Made by a program: the position numbers and the translations under genes
The notes under the pieces: generated by a model
The model's database searches: none
What the model saw: the letters and a program-made list of their open reading frames with translations, nothing else
Told to the model about the DNA's origin: nothing
Assembly: GCF_040256395.1 (NCBI RefSeq)
Contig: NZ_CP158299.1
Span: forward strand, 340,001-404,000
Length of the DNA: 64,000 bases
Reading direction: 5' to 3'
DNA from: Deinococcus sonorensis KR-87
GTDB taxonomy: Bacteria; Deinococcota; Deinococci; Deinococcales; Deinococcaceae
In this document: positions 37,213 through 47,230 of the stretch, one piece after another
Layout: the number at the start of each line of letters is the position of its first letter
How positions within the stretch are numbered: position 1 is the first letter of the stretch

Positions 37213-38141
37213 CCAGACCCGCCAGCCGCCTGCCGTCCGCCGCCCCCACCTTCGACCCGCTGGCGCTGGGCGCCAGCCTGTACGCGCCCGCCACCCGTCC
37301 CGATCTGGCGGCACTGGGGAACGGGGAGAAGGCCATCAACCCACACTCGCTGATCTACTGCCTGGAGGACGCGGTGCGCGACGACGAGCTGCCGCTGGCG
37401 CTGGAGCGGCTGCGTTCCGCCCTGCCGCAGCTGCGGCAGGGCACCGGCCCGCTGCGGTTCGTGCGGGTTCGCAGTCCCCGCATGCTGGAAACAGTGCTGG
37501 GCTTTGAGGGCCGAAGCGCGCTGCACGGCGTGGTACTGCCGAAGGTCAGCCGCAGCAACCTGCGCGAGTACCTGCAGCTGCTGCCCCCGGAGCTGAGCGC
37601 CCTGCCCACCCTGGAGACCCGCGAGGTGTTCAGCCAGCGCCGCATGGAGGGCCTGCGCGACTTCCTGCTGGACAGCGGCTTTGCCGGCCGCGTCGCCTGC
37701 CTACGGGTGGGTGGCAACGACCTGCTGAGCCTGCTCGGGCTGCGGCGCACCCCCGGCCAGACGGTGCACGAGGGACCACTGTCCGGCACGCTCCAGATGC
37801 TGGTCTCGACCTTCGTGCCGTGGGGCTTCCAGCTGTCCAGCCCGGTGTACGAGGTGTATGGCGACCCGTCCACCCTGGCGCGCGAGGTACAGCAGGACCG
37901 GCAGCGCGGCCTGTGCGGCAAGACCGTGATTCATCCGGTCCAGGTGGCGGTGGTGGCCGCTGCCTACCAGGTCACGGCCGCCGAACTGCGGCAGGCCCGC
38001 GCTGTGCTGGACCCCCAGGCCCCGGCCGTGTTCGCCCGGGACGGCGCGATGTGCGAACCGGCCACCCACGGCCGCTGGGCCGCCCAGGTGCTGCGGATGG
38101 CCCAGCTGTATGGAGTTCAGCCCGATGCGGCGCCTGCCTGA
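37209..38141 (+). CDS. HpcH/HpaI aldolase/CitE-like lyase
   Basis: 310 aa, TIM-barrel lyase of the citrate-lyase-beta type. Landmarks: GASLYAPATRPDLA, SLIYCLEDAVRDDELP (acidic metal site), RFVRVRSPR, LPKVSRSN, a late VYEVYGDPSTLARE and GKTVIHPVQVAVV. These fold elements bind a divalent metal and an oxaloacetate- or malyl-type carbonyl substrate. Last gene of the Ter-linked arm; it probably forms or cleaves a C-C bond in the unknown metabolite. ATG overlaps the StiP-like stop by ATGA. Confidence 0.85.
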   Translation: MTRPASRLPSAAPTFDPLALGASLYAPATRPDLAALGNGEKAINPHSLIYCLEDAVRDDELPLALERLRSALPQLRQGTGPLRFVRVRSPRMLETVLGFEGRSALHGVVLPKVSRSNLREYLQLLPPELSALPTLETREVFSQRRMEGLRDFLLDSGFAGRVACLRVGGNDLLSLLGLRRTPGQTVHEGPLSGTLQMLVSTFVPWGFQLSSPVYEVYGDPSTLAREVQQDRQRGLCGKTVIHPVQVAVVAAAYQVTAAELRQARAVLDPQAPAVFARDGAMCEPATHGRWAAQVLRMAQLYGVQPDAAPA

Positions 38142-38222
38142 GTGGCCAACGCGGCACGCCAGGCGGCATCGTGCCTGCTCCACTTCGTGAGATCGGCTGA
38201 GCTGCGGTCCGCCCACCCGCGC

Positions 38223-38228
38223 TATGCT
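38223..38228 (+). promoter_or_regulatory. leaderless -10 hexamer, UbiA gene
   Basis: TATGCT 7 nt before the ATG at 38236. The alternative ATG at 38224 lies within the hexamer, so the later start is preferred. Confidence 0.5.
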
Positions 38229-38235
38229 CGCTGAA

Positions 38236-39132
38236 ATGAGCGTCAGCCCCGCCCGCCCTTCCACCGCCCGCACCCTGCTGGAGCTGGTCAAGTTCGAGCA
38301 CACCGTCTTTGCCCTGCCGTTCGCCTACGCCGGCATGCTGCTGGCCAGCATGCTGCAGCGCGGCACCGGGTGGCCCGGCCTGGGCGTGCTGCTGTGGGTG
38401 ACGGTGGCGATGGCGAGCGCGCGCACCGCCGCCATGGCCGCCAACCGGGTCATTGACCGGGCGATTGATGCCCGCAACCCACGCACCGCCGGCCGCGAGA
38501 TTCCGGCCGGCAAGGTCAGCGTGCCGCAGGCCTGGGCGCTGGTGGTGGTCAGCCTGCTGGTGATGGCGGTGGCGTCGTGGCAGCTGAACCCGCTGTGTCT
38601 GGCGCTGATGCCGGTGGCGGTGCTGTTCCTGATCGGCTACCCGTACATGAAGCGCTACACCTGGCTGTGCCACCTGTGGCTGGGCGTCACCGACGGGGCG
38701 GCGGCGGCCGGCGGCTGGATCGCCGTCACCGGGCACTTCGGGGCCGGGGCGTGGCTGCTGTGGCTGGTGGTGATCTGCTGGATGGTCGGGCTGGACACCA
38801 TCTACGCCACCATGGACTACGACTTTGACCGGAAGAACGGCATCCAGAGCATTCCGGCCCGCTTCGGCATCGCGCGCGCGCTACGGGTGGCGGCCGTCAG
38901 CCACGCCCTGACCTTCGTGCTGCTGATCGCGACCGGTCTGGCGGTGGGGGCCAGCGGCTTCTACTACCTCGCGGTGCTGGCGATGGGCGGCATTCTGCTG
39001 TACGAGCACCGCATCGTGAATCCCCGTGACCTGACCCGCGCCAACATCGCCTTCTTCGACGCGAACATGTGGCTGGCCCTGACCATGCTGGCCGGCGTGA
39101 TTATCGACGTGACGTGGCGTACCCTTACCTGA
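38236..39132 (+). CDS. UbiA-family prenyltransferase
   Basis: 298 aa, polytopic, about eight to nine helices. The two aspartate-rich Mg-pyrophosphate motifs are [12 protein letters not shown] (near residue 70) and [13 protein letters not shown] (near residue 195). Such enzymes attach a polyprenyl chain to an aromatic acid in quinone synthesis. In an organism using menaquinone by the futalosine route, the MqnP role fits best; 4-hydroxybenzoate prenylation is the family default annotation. Confidence 0.85.
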   Translation: MSVSPARPSTARTLLELVKFEHTVFALPFAYAGMLLASMLQRGTGWPGLGVLLWVTVAMASARTAAMAANRVIDRAIDARNPRTAGREIPAGKVSVPQAWALVVVSLLVMAVASWQLNPLCLALMPVAVLFLIGYPYMKRYTWLCHLWLGVTDGAAAAGGWIAVTGHFGAGAWLLWLVVICWMVGLDTIYATMDYDFDRKNGIQSIPARFGIARALRVAAVSHALTFVLLIATGLAVGASGFYYLAVLAMGGILLYEHRIVNPRDLTRANIAFFDANMWLALTMLAGVIIDVTWRTLT

Positions 39133-39133
39133 G

Positions 39134-39388
39134 ATGCCGCTGATTCCGGACGGCGCCCGGCAGGCGTGGCAGGACGGCGACGAGCGGCTGGCCTTAACGC
39201 TGCTGAGCCGCGCCCGAGACGCCGAACCGGCCGGATCGGAAGGCTGGGCCATTCTGGAACGGCTGTGCGGTCTGGTGCTGATCAGCATGCAGCGTGAGGT
39301 GGAGGGCACCTTCGCGCTGGAACGCGCCGACACGCTGCTGGAGCGGCTTCAGCGCCCTCGTCCGGGGCTGGAACTGCTGGACGACTGA
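39134..39388 (+). CDS. small TPR-like hypothetical protein
   Basis: 84 aa, helical, with a repeat-like start ([22 protein letters not shown]). The C-terminus is Arg/Leu-rich. No family recognised. The ATG lies 1 bp after the UbiA stop, so it is co-transcribed; there is no obvious Shine-Dalgarno. Confidence 0.5.
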   Translation: MPLIPDGARQAWQDGDERLALTLLSRARDAEPAGSEGWAILERLCGLVLISMQREVEGTFALERADTLLERLQRPRPGLELLDD

Positions 39389-39414
39389 GACAGACAGAGT
39401 GCTGCCCGGTCCTT

Positions 39415-39420
39415 TAGAAT
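39415..39420 (+). promoter_or_regulatory. leaderless -10 hexamer, 150-aa gene
   Basis: TAGAAT 6 nt before the ATG at 39427. Confidence 0.5.
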
Positions 39421-39426
39421 CCGGGC

Positions 39427-39879
39427 ATGCTCGAAACCACCCCCGAAGAGTTTATTCAGCGCCACGTTGCCCACGCGGCGCGGGGGCTGGTGTATCCGCA
39501 GCCGGAAGGCAGCCCGCTGATGGAGTTCGCGGCTGGCGGGCGGGTGCTGTATCTGTTCGACCGCACCGGCCCCTTTTCTCAGCGGCCGGGTGAGGCCAGC
39601 GTGATTGTCCACGGCATCCTGAACCGCTGGGCTCCGGCCGAGGTGCAGGCTGAACAGCTGTCGGTGGTGGGGGTCTCGGCGCTGGAAGGGGTGGGCCGGG
39701 TGCTGGAGCGGCCCCGGCCGCACACGGCCGTGGTGCAGGCGCGGCTGCCGCTGGTGCTGTCCAGCTTCGGGCCGCTGCCGGTGCAGGTGGGTGACTGGAT
39801 CAGCTTTGGGACCGAGGCGCCGCTGCACGGCTTTCTGGTCAGCCCGGCGGACCACCCAACCCTCTACCCCGGAAAGTAA
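39427..39879 (+). CDS. hypothetical protein, 150 aa
   Basis: Soluble, beta-rich and Pro/Val-rich; no signal peptide, membrane helix or motif is recognised. Notable segments are [21 protein letters not shown] ([11 protein letters not shown]) and [15 protein letters not shown]. The good start context and typical codon use support a real gene. Function unknown. Confidence 0.6.
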   Translation: MLETTPEEFIQRHVAHAARGLVYPQPEGSPLMEFAAGGRVLYLFDRTGPFSQRPGEASVIVHGILNRWAPAEVQAEQLSVVGVSALEGVGRVLERPRPHTAVVQARLPLVLSSFGPLPVQVGDWISFGTEAPLHGFLVSPADHPTLYPGK

Positions 39880-39935
39880 AGGTCCGCTAAATAAATGTGC
39901 GGATCATGGGATTCCCCTCAAGGCATGGCACGGCT

Positions 39936-39941
39936 TATGCT
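39936..39941 (+). promoter_or_regulatory. candidate -10, cyclase gene
   Basis: TATGCT upstream of the cyclase. The ATG at 39981 is 39 nt away and an in-frame GTG at 39954 only 12 nt, so the start is unsettled. Confidence 0.35.
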
Positions 39942-39980
39942 GAAGACGTATGGGTGCTGTGTCGGCCCAAACCCTGTCCC

Positions 39981-40583
39981 ATGCCCAACGATCAGCTGCT
40001 TCCCCTCCCCTCCAGCGTGCACTCACCGGGCGCTCAGCAGGCGTGTCTGCTGGTTGCCGATCTGGTGGACAGCACCGGCTTGGCTCAGCGCCTGCCGCTG
40101 ACCAGTTATGCCGCGCTGATGGCCGAGCTGATTCAGCTGCTGATCCTGCACTTCGAGGCGTACGGCGGTCAGGTGCTGCAGCATCAGGGCGATGCGGTGG
40201 TGTGTCTGTGGCCGCTGGCCCAGACGCCTCAGGCGGTTCAGGCGGGCCTGGGGGCGCATCAGCGGGCCGCTCGACTACAGCTGGCTGAGGTGTTGGGCGA
40301 ACCGCTGGCCCTGCGGGTCGGGCTGGCGGCGGGCGAGGTGATCCGGGGCATGGTGGGCGGGATCCCGAGCGCCTACGGCTTGCCGGTCAACCTGGCGGCC
40401 CGGGTGGCCGCCGCCGCGCAGCCCGGGCAGACCGTGGTGTGCGACACGGTGCGCGCCCTGGCCGGCGACGCCGTGCTGATGGAGCGCGAAGTGACTGGGC
40501 TGCGCGGGTTCGTGGCCCCCTGCGGCCTGTCGCAGGTGCGGGCCAACACCGGTGGCGCGGCGTTCCAGATGAAAACTGGTTAA
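39981..40583 (+). CDS. class III adenylate/guanylate cyclase domain protein
   Basis: 200 aa from the ATG at 39981; a GTG at 39954 would add nine residues. A stand-alone cyclase homology domain: VADLVDSTGLAQ (first metal Asp), QHQGDAVVCLWP (second metal Asp), RVGLAAGEVIRGMVGG and YGLPVNLAARV (transition-state Asn/Arg). The lysine that selects adenine in many cyclases is replaced near VLQHQGD, so activity or specificity is uncertain. No sensor domain. If active it could feed the CRP-type regulator in this window. Confidence 0.75.
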   Translation: MPNDQLLPLPSSVHSPGAQQACLLVADLVDSTGLAQRLPLTSYAALMAELIQLLILHFEAYGGQVLQHQGDAVVCLWPLAQTPQAVQAGLGAHQRAARLQLAEVLGEPLALRVGLAAGEVIRGMVGGIPSAYGLPVNLAARVAAAAQPGQTVVCDTVRALAGDAVLMEREVTGLRGFVAPCGLSQVRANTGGAAFQMKTG

Positions 40584-40616
40584 GTCGAAGGGCCTGCCTT
40601 CTCATGAGAAGGCTTC

Positions 40617-40622
40617 TAGGCT
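40617..40622 (+). promoter_or_regulatory. leaderless -10 hexamer, response regulator
   Basis: TAGGCT 6 nt before the ATG at 40629. Confidence 0.5.
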
Positions 40623-40628
40623 GGGGGT

Positions 40629-41306
<678 letters not shown>

Positions 41307-41318
41307 CGTTATTCACCA

Positions 41319-41358
41319 CGCCCGGCCCGGGGCCGCGCCTCATGGCCGGGCGCGGCCC
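41319..41358 (+). other. two mutually exclusive hairpins between RR and kinase
   Basis: CGCCCGGCC/GGCCGGGCG at 41319-41327 and 41344-41352 competes with GGGCCGCGC/GCGCGGCCC at 41330-41338 and 41350-41358. It may be a terminator for the regulator gene or simply GC-rich sequence. No T-run. Confidence 0.3.
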
Positions 41359-41364
41359 AGCCGT

Positions 41365-41370
41365 TACACT
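41365..41370 (+). promoter_or_regulatory. leaderless -10 hexamer, sensor kinase
   Basis: TACACT 6 nt before the GTG at 41377. It implies the kinase can be transcribed separately from the regulator. Confidence 0.5.
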
Positions 41371-41376
41371 GGCCCC

Positions 41377-42993
41377 GTGACCCTGCGGACCCGCCTGACC
41401 CTGCTGTACACGGCGCTGCTCTCGCTGCTGCTGCTGCTGCTGGCCGTGCTGGTGCTGGCGGTGATGCGCAACAGCCTGCTCGGCGGGGTGGACGAGGACC
41501 TGAAGTCACGCTACTCGCAGTTCACTAATCTCTCAGAGCAGCTTCGCCTGGGGCCCTTCGCATCCAGCGACCTGCAGACCCCGTCGACGTCCTCGTCCGG
41601 CAGCCTGGCCGACCCCTTCAGCACCAGTACCAGCAGCTACATCCGGCGCACCTTCCCCAACTTCCGGGTGCAGATCGAAACCCTGATCGGGGTGGACGTG
41701 GCGCAGCTGAAGGACCAGGCGCACGGCAGCGCGGCCCAGCGCCGTCAGCTGCTCGACAACCTGCGCCGGATGACGACCGCCGTGCGGCAGAGCAGCGGCC
41801 TGGACCAGTACGCACCCATCGTCCTGACAGACGATCAACTGCTGCGCGTCATCAGCGCGTCGGACCACCGGCTGCTGCTGACCCTGAACATTCCCGGCTA
41901 CGGCCAGTCGTCGATCCCGACGCGCGTGCTGGTGCAGCTGGCGCCGTACCGGTATGGCCGCAACACCGACAACAGCCTCAGGGAGGTCACGGCGCTGATC
42001 TACTTCGGGCGCAGCCTGACCGACACCTACAAGACCCTCAGCATCCTGCAGACCATCATGCTGGTGCTGTTCCTGTTCGGGGCCGGCACCGCCGCCGCCA
42101 GCGCCTACCTGCTGGCCGGTCAGGCGCTCTCGCCCCTGCGGATGGTGCAGCGGGCCGCCGAGCAGATCGGCGGCCGCACCCTGGCGCAGCGGGTTCCGGA
42201 GCCGCAGACCGGCGACGAGGTGCAGTCGCTGGCCCACGCGCTGAACCTGATGCTGGACCGGCTGGAGGCGTCCTTCGAGGCGCAGCGCCGCTTCACCAGC
42301 GACGCCAGCCATGAGCTGCGGACCCCGGTGACGGCCATCCAGGGCCACGCCAGCTACCTGATGCGCCGTACCCAGCCGACCGAGCAGCAGCAGGAGAGCC
42401 TGGGCATCATCAAGAACGAGTCCGAGCGGCTGACCGGGCTGATCGGCAGCCTGCTGGAACTGGCCCGCAGTGACAGCGGGGTGCTGCAGCTGCGCCGTCA
42501 GCCGGTGCTGGCGCTGCTGCTGCTGCAGGACACCGCCCGCGAGCTGCGACCGCTGGCCCAGGGGCAGGGCGCCACCCTCAATGCCACCGGCGACGAGGTG
42601 GCGTTCGAGGGCGACCCGGACCGCATGAAGCAGGTGGTGATCAACCTGGTGTCCAACGCCTTGAAGGTTGGCTCCAGGCACATCACGCTCAGCAGCCGCG
42701 CCGAGCCGCGCGGCACCCCGGCGGTGAGCGGCGTGCGTCTGACGGTGCAGGACGACGGCCCCGGCATCGCCCCGGAGCACCTGGGCCGGCTGTTTGACCG
42801 CTTCTACCGGGTGGAGGAGTCGCGCAGCCGCGACCAGGGCGGCGCCGGGCTGGGGCTGAGCATCGTCAAGAGTATTGTGGACGCCCACCAGGGGCAGATC
42901 TGGATTGAGTCGGAACCGGGGCAGGGCGCGCAGGTGCACGTCTGGCTGCCGCTGGGCAACATCCCTGACATGGACGACGAGGACGTGGCCTGA
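41377..42993 (+). CDS. sensor histidine kinase
   Basis: 538 aa. TM1 at about 8-30, an extracytoplasmic sensor region of about 195 residues rich in Ser/Gln/Arg with no known domain, TM2 at about 225-248, HAMP to about 300, and phospho-acceptor His312 in [11 protein letters not shown]. The ATPase has N-box [10 protein letters not shown] (about 420), [20 protein letters not shown] and [17 protein letters not shown] start fixed by the hexamer 6 nt upstream. Partner of the preceding OmpR-type regulator. Confidence 0.92.
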   Translation: MTLRTRLTLLYTALLSLLLLLLAVLVLAVMRNSLLGGVDEDLKSRYSQFTNLSEQLRLGPFASSDLQTPSTSSSGSLADPFSTSTSSYIRRTFPNFRVQIETLIGVDVAQLKDQAHGSAAQRRQLLDNLRRMTTAVRQSSGLDQYAPIVLTDDQLLRVISASDHRLLLTLNIPGYGQSSIPTRVLVQLAPYRYGRNTDNSLREVTALIYFGRSLTDTYKTLSILQTIMLVLFLFGAGTAAASAYLLAGQALSPLRMVQRAAEQIGGRTLAQRVPEPQTGDEVQSLAHALNLMLDRLEASFEAQRRFTSDASHELRTPVTAIQGHASYLMRRTQPTEQQQESLGIIKNESERLTGLIGSLLELARSDSGVLQLRRQPVLALLLLQDTARELRPLAQGQGATLNATGDEVAFEGDPDRMKQVVINLVSNALKVGSRHITLSSRAEPRGTPAVSGVRLTVQDDGPGIAPEHLGRLFDRFYRVEESRSRDQGGAGLGLSIVKSIVDAHQGQIWIESEPGQGAQVHVWLPLGNIPDMDDEDVA

Positions 42994-43013
42994 GCCGCAC
43001 ATCTCCGGCTCAG
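42990..43013. terminator. short hairpin at convergent gene ends
   Basis: CTGAGCCG and CGGCTCAG arms with an 8-base loop. It overlaps the stop of the kinase and the last bases of the DUF2089-like gene; a weak TTCTT follows. Confidence 0.45.
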
Positions 43014-43378
43014 CGGTTCTTGAGCCGCCGGGTGGCCTCCTCCGGCGTGATCTCCCCGCGTTCCAGCAGCCGCAGCGTCTCGTCGCGCGGGTCCGGCAGC
43101 TCCGGCTCGTAGCCGATGGCGCGCAGCAGCCCATCAAAGCGGGCGCGCACCGTGGGATAGCTGAGTCCCAGGATGCGCTCGACCTCCTTGAGGTTGCCGC
43201 GCACCTTGATGTACAGCCGCAGGAAATCCAGGTTCTCGGGGGTCAGGGTGGCGAACTCGTTCAGCAGGAACTCGCCCTTCACAGTGATGTCCGCATGCTC
43301 AAAGCGCAGTTCGGTGACCAGCGGCGCTTCCTGAACACCGGGAAAAGGCAGCGGAAGGGGGAGCGGCGATCTGGGCAT
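43010..43378 (-). CDS. DUF2089-like HTH protein without zinc ribbon
   Basis: 122 aa. The central part ([20 protein letters not shown], then [23 protein letters not shown]) is the helix-turn-helix of the DUF2089 family. A C-terminal helical segment follows ([18 protein letters not shown]), like a SHOCT motif. Family members I know start with a CxxC zinc ribbon; here the N-terminus is proline-rich and has no cysteine. Probably a small DNA-binding regulator. TAGCAT lies 6 nt before its ATG. Confidence 0.75.
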   Translation of the reverse strand: MPRSPLPLPLPFPGVQEAPLVTELRFEHADITVKGEFLLNEFATLTPENLDFLRLYIKVRGNLKEVERILGLSYPTVRARFDGLLRAIGYEPELPDPRDETLRLLERGEITPEEATRRLKNR

Positions 43379-43384
43379 ACGGCC

Positions 43385-43390
43385 ATGCTA
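43385..43390 (-). promoter_or_regulatory. leaderless -10 hexamer, DUF2089-like gene
   Basis: TAGCAT on the minus strand, 6 nt before the ATG at 43378. Confidence 0.5.
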
Positions 43391-43474
43391 GCGTTCCTGC
43401 TGGGGGCGGCTGCCCCGGCAGCGTTACAAATGCAGCGGCGAAAACCCGGCATGCTGAGGGAACCGGAGGACTCT

Positions 43475-44689
<1,215 letters not shown>

Positions 44690-44700
44690 AGCCCTGACAT

Positions 44701-44743
44701 CAAGACAACGCCGCCGCCCAGATGAGGCGGCGGCGTTGTCTTG
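44701..44743. terminator. bidirectional terminator, vWA gene and cmk
   Basis: Perfect 18-bp stem (CAAGACAACGCCGCCGCC and its complement) with a 7-base loop at 44719-44725. Located between convergent genes. Confidence 0.88.
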
Positions 44744-44750
44744 GTCTAGC

Positions 44751-45377
44751 TCAGGCCGGGTCCGGCAGATACGACAGTACCTTAGCGATCACCTGCTCCA
44801 GGTTGCCCAGGCCGGTGTCGATGTGCCGGGCGTCTGGCGCCGGGGCCGACTGCCGGGCGTCACGGGCGTCACGCAGCACCAGCGCGGCCTCCACGCTCTC
44901 CAGATCGGCGGTGCGTTCCTGCACCCGTCGCTCAGCCCGCACCCGCGGGCTGGCGGTCAGGTAGAACTTGTACTCCGCCTGCGGAAACACATTGGTGCCC
45001 ATGTCGCGCCCCTCGGCCACGAACGGTGGCGGCAGCTGTCGCAGGTGGTCGTTCACCCACTCGCGCAGCGGCTGCAACTGTGCCACCGCACTGACGCTGC
45101 CGTCCACCTCGCTGGTGTGCAGCCGCTCGGTCAGGTCCTGGCTGCCGCGCCAGACCTCGTTGCCCTCGGGTAACGGGCGCAACTCCACCGGCTGCGCCTC
45201 CAGGCTAGCCAGCAACGGCTCCGCCCGGTCCGTGGGCAGCCCCTCGTCCAGCGCCACGAGTGCGGCGGCCCGGTACAGCAGGCCGCTGCTCACATACGGC
45301 AGCTGCAGGCGCCGCGCCACCCCGGACGCCACGCTGGACTTGCCGCTGGCCGCCACCCCATCAATCGTCACAATCAC
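44751..45377 (-). CDS. cmk: cytidylate kinase
   Basis: Phosphorylates CMP and dCMP. 208 aa, slightly shorter than typical Cmk (about 220-230). P-loop G-V-A-A-S-G-K-S-S at residues 7-15, [13 protein letters not shown] (CMP binding), [13 protein letters not shown] and a shortened LID with [18 protein letters not shown] start, 7 nt after TACACT on the minus strand. Confidence 0.9.
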   Translation of the reverse strand: MIVTIDGVAASGKSSVASGVARRLQLPYVSSGLLYRAAALVALDEGLPTDRAEPLLASLEAQPVELRPLPEGNEVWRGSQDLTERLHTSEVDGSVSAVAQLQPLREWVNDHLRQLPPPFVAEGRDMGTNVFPQAEYKFYLTASPRVRAERRVQERTADLESVEAALVLRDARDARQSAPAPDARHIDTGLGNLEQVIAKVLSYLPDPA

Positions 45378-45384
45378 GAGGCGC

Positions 45385-45390
45385 AGTGTA
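45385..45390 (-). promoter_or_regulatory. leaderless -10 hexamer, cmk
   Basis: TACACT on the minus strand, 7 nt before the GTG at 45377. Confidence 0.5.
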
Positions 45391-45413
45391 GACCAAGCGG
45401 CGGTCCGGGCGGT

Positions 45414-45908
45414 TCAGCGAATGTAGAAGAAGGTCTCGCGCACGTCGCGGTCGGCGACGGCGTACCCGCCCAGGCGCTGCTGGATGGTAGCGTTCCAGCT
45501 GCCGCTGCTGTACTGCCCGCTCAGGTACAGGTCGGCGCTGGGCCGCACGCGCGTGAAGATGGCGCGCACCCGCTGCACACCCCGGGGCGGCGCCACGTTG
45601 AAGACCGCGCCGTCCTGCGGGCGGGGAAACACGGTGGTGCCGGCGCCCACCGAGGCGCCCCGGATCAGCACGTTGCTGTTGCCGTTCGGGTCCAGGCTCA
45701 GCAGCGTCACGTAGCCGGACGTGCGGGTGGTCAGGTAGAAGCGCACCGCCTCGCCCACGTAGTAGCTGCTCCCCTCGCCCCGGTCGGGGTTGAGGGCCGA
45801 GATCAGGCCGCTGTCGGTGCTGCCGGCCACACCGAGGTTGGACTGAACGGAGACGGTACAGGCGCTCAGACCGAGGGCCAGAGTGCCCAGAAGAAGTGTG
45901 CTTCGCAT
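45414..45908 (-). CDS. DUF4384-like lipoprotein
   Basis: 164 aa. The signal MRSTLLLGTLALGLSAC has its lipobox Cys at residue 17. The mature part contains YYVGEAVRFYLTTRTSGYVTLLSLDPNGNSNVL, the DUF4384 pattern (quoted in pieces: YYVGEAVRFYL, GYVTLLSLDPNG). This domain occurs in surface and S-layer-associated proteins. Ends FFYIR. ATG 5 nt after TATGCT, so probably leaderless. Confidence 0.78.
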   Translation of the reverse strand: MRSTLLLGTLALGLSACTVSVQSNLGVAGSTDSGLISALNPDRGEGSSYYVGEAVRFYLTTRTSGYVTLLSLDPNGNSNVLIRGASVGAGTTVFPRPQDGAVFNVAPPRGVQRVRAIFTRVRPSADLYLSGQYSSGSWNATIQQRLGGYAVADRDVRETFFYIR

Positions 45909-45913
45909 GGAGC

Positions 45914-45919
45914 AGCATA
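45914..45919 (-). promoter_or_regulatory. leaderless -10 hexamer, lipoprotein gene
   Basis: TATGCT on the minus strand, 5 nt before the ATG at 45908. Confidence 0.5.
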
Positions 45920-45992
45920 AGCGCCTCAGCCTGATGCCAAGCTGAAGCGCGTGTAGAGCAATTGCAGAGGCTGTGCTAACGGACCGGGCGAC

Positions 45993-46400
45993 CTACTGGG
46001 CCACCTGCAGCTGCACCTTGCCCTGGGCGTCCGACTGGCACAGGAACGGTACGTCCTGGCTGGGCGCGCCGGCCCGGCTGGCGGTGAACTGGCTGCCCAG
46101 CACCCAGCCGGCACCCTGCGGGTTGTTGGCCACGCCCGCCACCAGCCGGCGCGGGTCGAAGTCGGCGCGGATGGCGCCGCCCTGGACGGTCTTGTTGATC
46201 TCGGTCAGCTGCTTGCCCAGCTCGCTTTTGCACTCCTCAATGAAGCGGTACTTGCTGAGCTTGTTGCGCCCCACATCGCTGTAGAGCGGGTTTCTGCTGA
46301 CGGCAAACACGGTCAGTCCGCCCAGCAGCAGCAGGCTGAGCAGCAGCACCAGCCACAGCACGATGCGGGAGCCGGTGTGGGAAGAATGGGTCTGGGTCAT
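45993..46400 (-). CDS. membrane-anchored hypothetical protein
   Basis: 135 aa, one transmembrane helix at about residues 13-35 (IVLWLVLLLSLLLLGGLTVF). A soluble C-terminal domain of about 95 residues has two cysteines (EECKSEL, PFLCQSD) that could form a disulfide outside the cytoplasm. No family recognised. The ATG at 46400 has GGAG nearby and TATGCT 9 nt upstream; longer starts run into the divergent gene. Confidence 0.65.
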   Translation of the reverse strand: MTQTHSSHTGSRIVLWLVLLLSLLLLGGLTVFAVSRNPLYSDVGRNKLSKYRFIEECKSELGKQLTEINKTVQGGAIRADFDPRRLVAGVANNPQGAGWVLGSQFTASRAGAPSQDVPFLCQSDAQGKVQLQVAQ

Positions 46401-46409
46401 GACCGCTCC

Positions 46410-46415
46410 AGCATA
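46410..46415 (-). promoter_or_regulatory. -10 hexamer, membrane-anchored hypothetical gene
   Basis: TATGCT on the minus strand, 9 nt before the ATG at 46400. Confidence 0.4.
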
Positions 46416-46487
46416 GCGCCCCTGCCCGGGACCGGCTGGAAGGCAGGCTGCATATCCTGCCCCAGCCTGGAAGCGGGAAGCAGCCTG

Positions 46488-46493
46488 TAGACT
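46488..46493 (+). promoter_or_regulatory. leaderless -10 hexamer, thioesterase/ROK unit
   Basis: TAGACT 7 nt before the ATG at 46501. Confidence 0.5.
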
Positions 46494-46500
46494 GGCGGGC

Positions 46501-46929
46501 ATGGACTGGAGCCGTGCCCACCGCACCCATATTCAGCTGCGCTACAGCGACACCGACATGATGGGGCACATCAACAACGCCGCGTACGCGCAGTTTCTGG
46601 AGACGGCGCGGATCCTATACATGCAGTCGCTGCTGCCGGAGCCTCAGGGCAGCGCCCTGCCGGTGGTGCTGGCCCGCCTGGACCTCAACTACCGCCGCGA
46701 GGTGCACCTGGGCCAGCAGGTGGAGGTCGAGCTGCTGACCGGCGCGGTGGGCCGCAGCAGCTGGCAGTACCTGTTCCGCATTCTGGCTGACGGTCAGCTG
46801 GCCGCCGACGGCCTGAGCGTGCAGGTGCATCTGGACCCCCTCACCCGGCGCGGCGCACCGCTGCCCGGCCCGCTGCGCGAGGCCCTGGAAGCGCAGCTGC
46901 CGCTGGTGGCGGGCGGTCCGCATGGCTGA
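46501..46929 (+). CDS. 4HBT-type acyl-CoA thioesterase
   Basis: 142 aa hotdog enzyme. Catalytic segment RYSDTDMMGHINNAAYAQF with the family Asp in D-T-D and GHxNN. Later LDLNYRREVHLGQQVEVEL and QVHLDPLTRRGAPLP. Hydrolyses an acyl-CoA or acyl-ACP; substrate unknown. Overlaps the next ORF by 8 bp, forming a three-gene unit with the ROK gene. Confidence 0.85.
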   Translation: MDWSRAHRTHIQLRYSDTDMMGHINNAAYAQFLETARILYMQSLLPEPQGSALPVVLARLDLNYRREVHLGQQVEVELLTGAVGRSSWQYLFRILADGQLAADGLSVQVHLDPLTRRGAPLPGPLREALEAQLPLVAGGPHG

Positions 46930-47230
46930 CCCGCCGCGCTATGACCATCAGGTGCGCTACCAGGGCGACGTGTGGGTACAGCTGGCCGAGATGCCCCGGC
47001 TGGTGGCGGAGAGCTATCGGCGGCTGCTGTCGGAGCGCGGCGTGGTGTCGGTAATCCGCACGCCCTTCCAGTGGGTGATGAGTACGCCGGTCATTGAGAT
47101 CGAAACTGGCGGGTACATGGGCGACGTGGCGCTGTATGTTCCACAGGTGCAGGAAGCGGAAGCGGTTCAGATTCTCGAAGGCGACACGTCCGCAGAGCCG
47201 GACGCCACAGACATGGAGGCACAGCAGTGA
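46922..47230 (+). CDS. DUF2007-like small protein
   Basis: 102 aa. The pattern (A-E-S-Y-R-R-L-L-S-E-R-G at residues 30-41, then GDVALYVPQVQEAEAVQIL) is similar to the small ferredoxin-like DUF2007 signal-transducing family. The C-terminal tail is acidic. Function unknown. It overlaps both neighbours (thioesterase by 8 bp; ROK gene by GTGA). Confidence 0.55.
   Translation: MADPPRYDHQVRYQGDVWVQLAEMPRLVAESYRRLLSERGVVSVIRTPFQWVMSTPVIEIETGGYMGDVALYVPQVQEAEAVQILEGDTSAEPDATDMEAQQ

Noticed and set aside
44701..44743. Long inverted repeat considered as a mobile-element end
   Set aside because: A single perfect hairpin between convergent genes is explained as a terminator; no transposase or target duplication is present.
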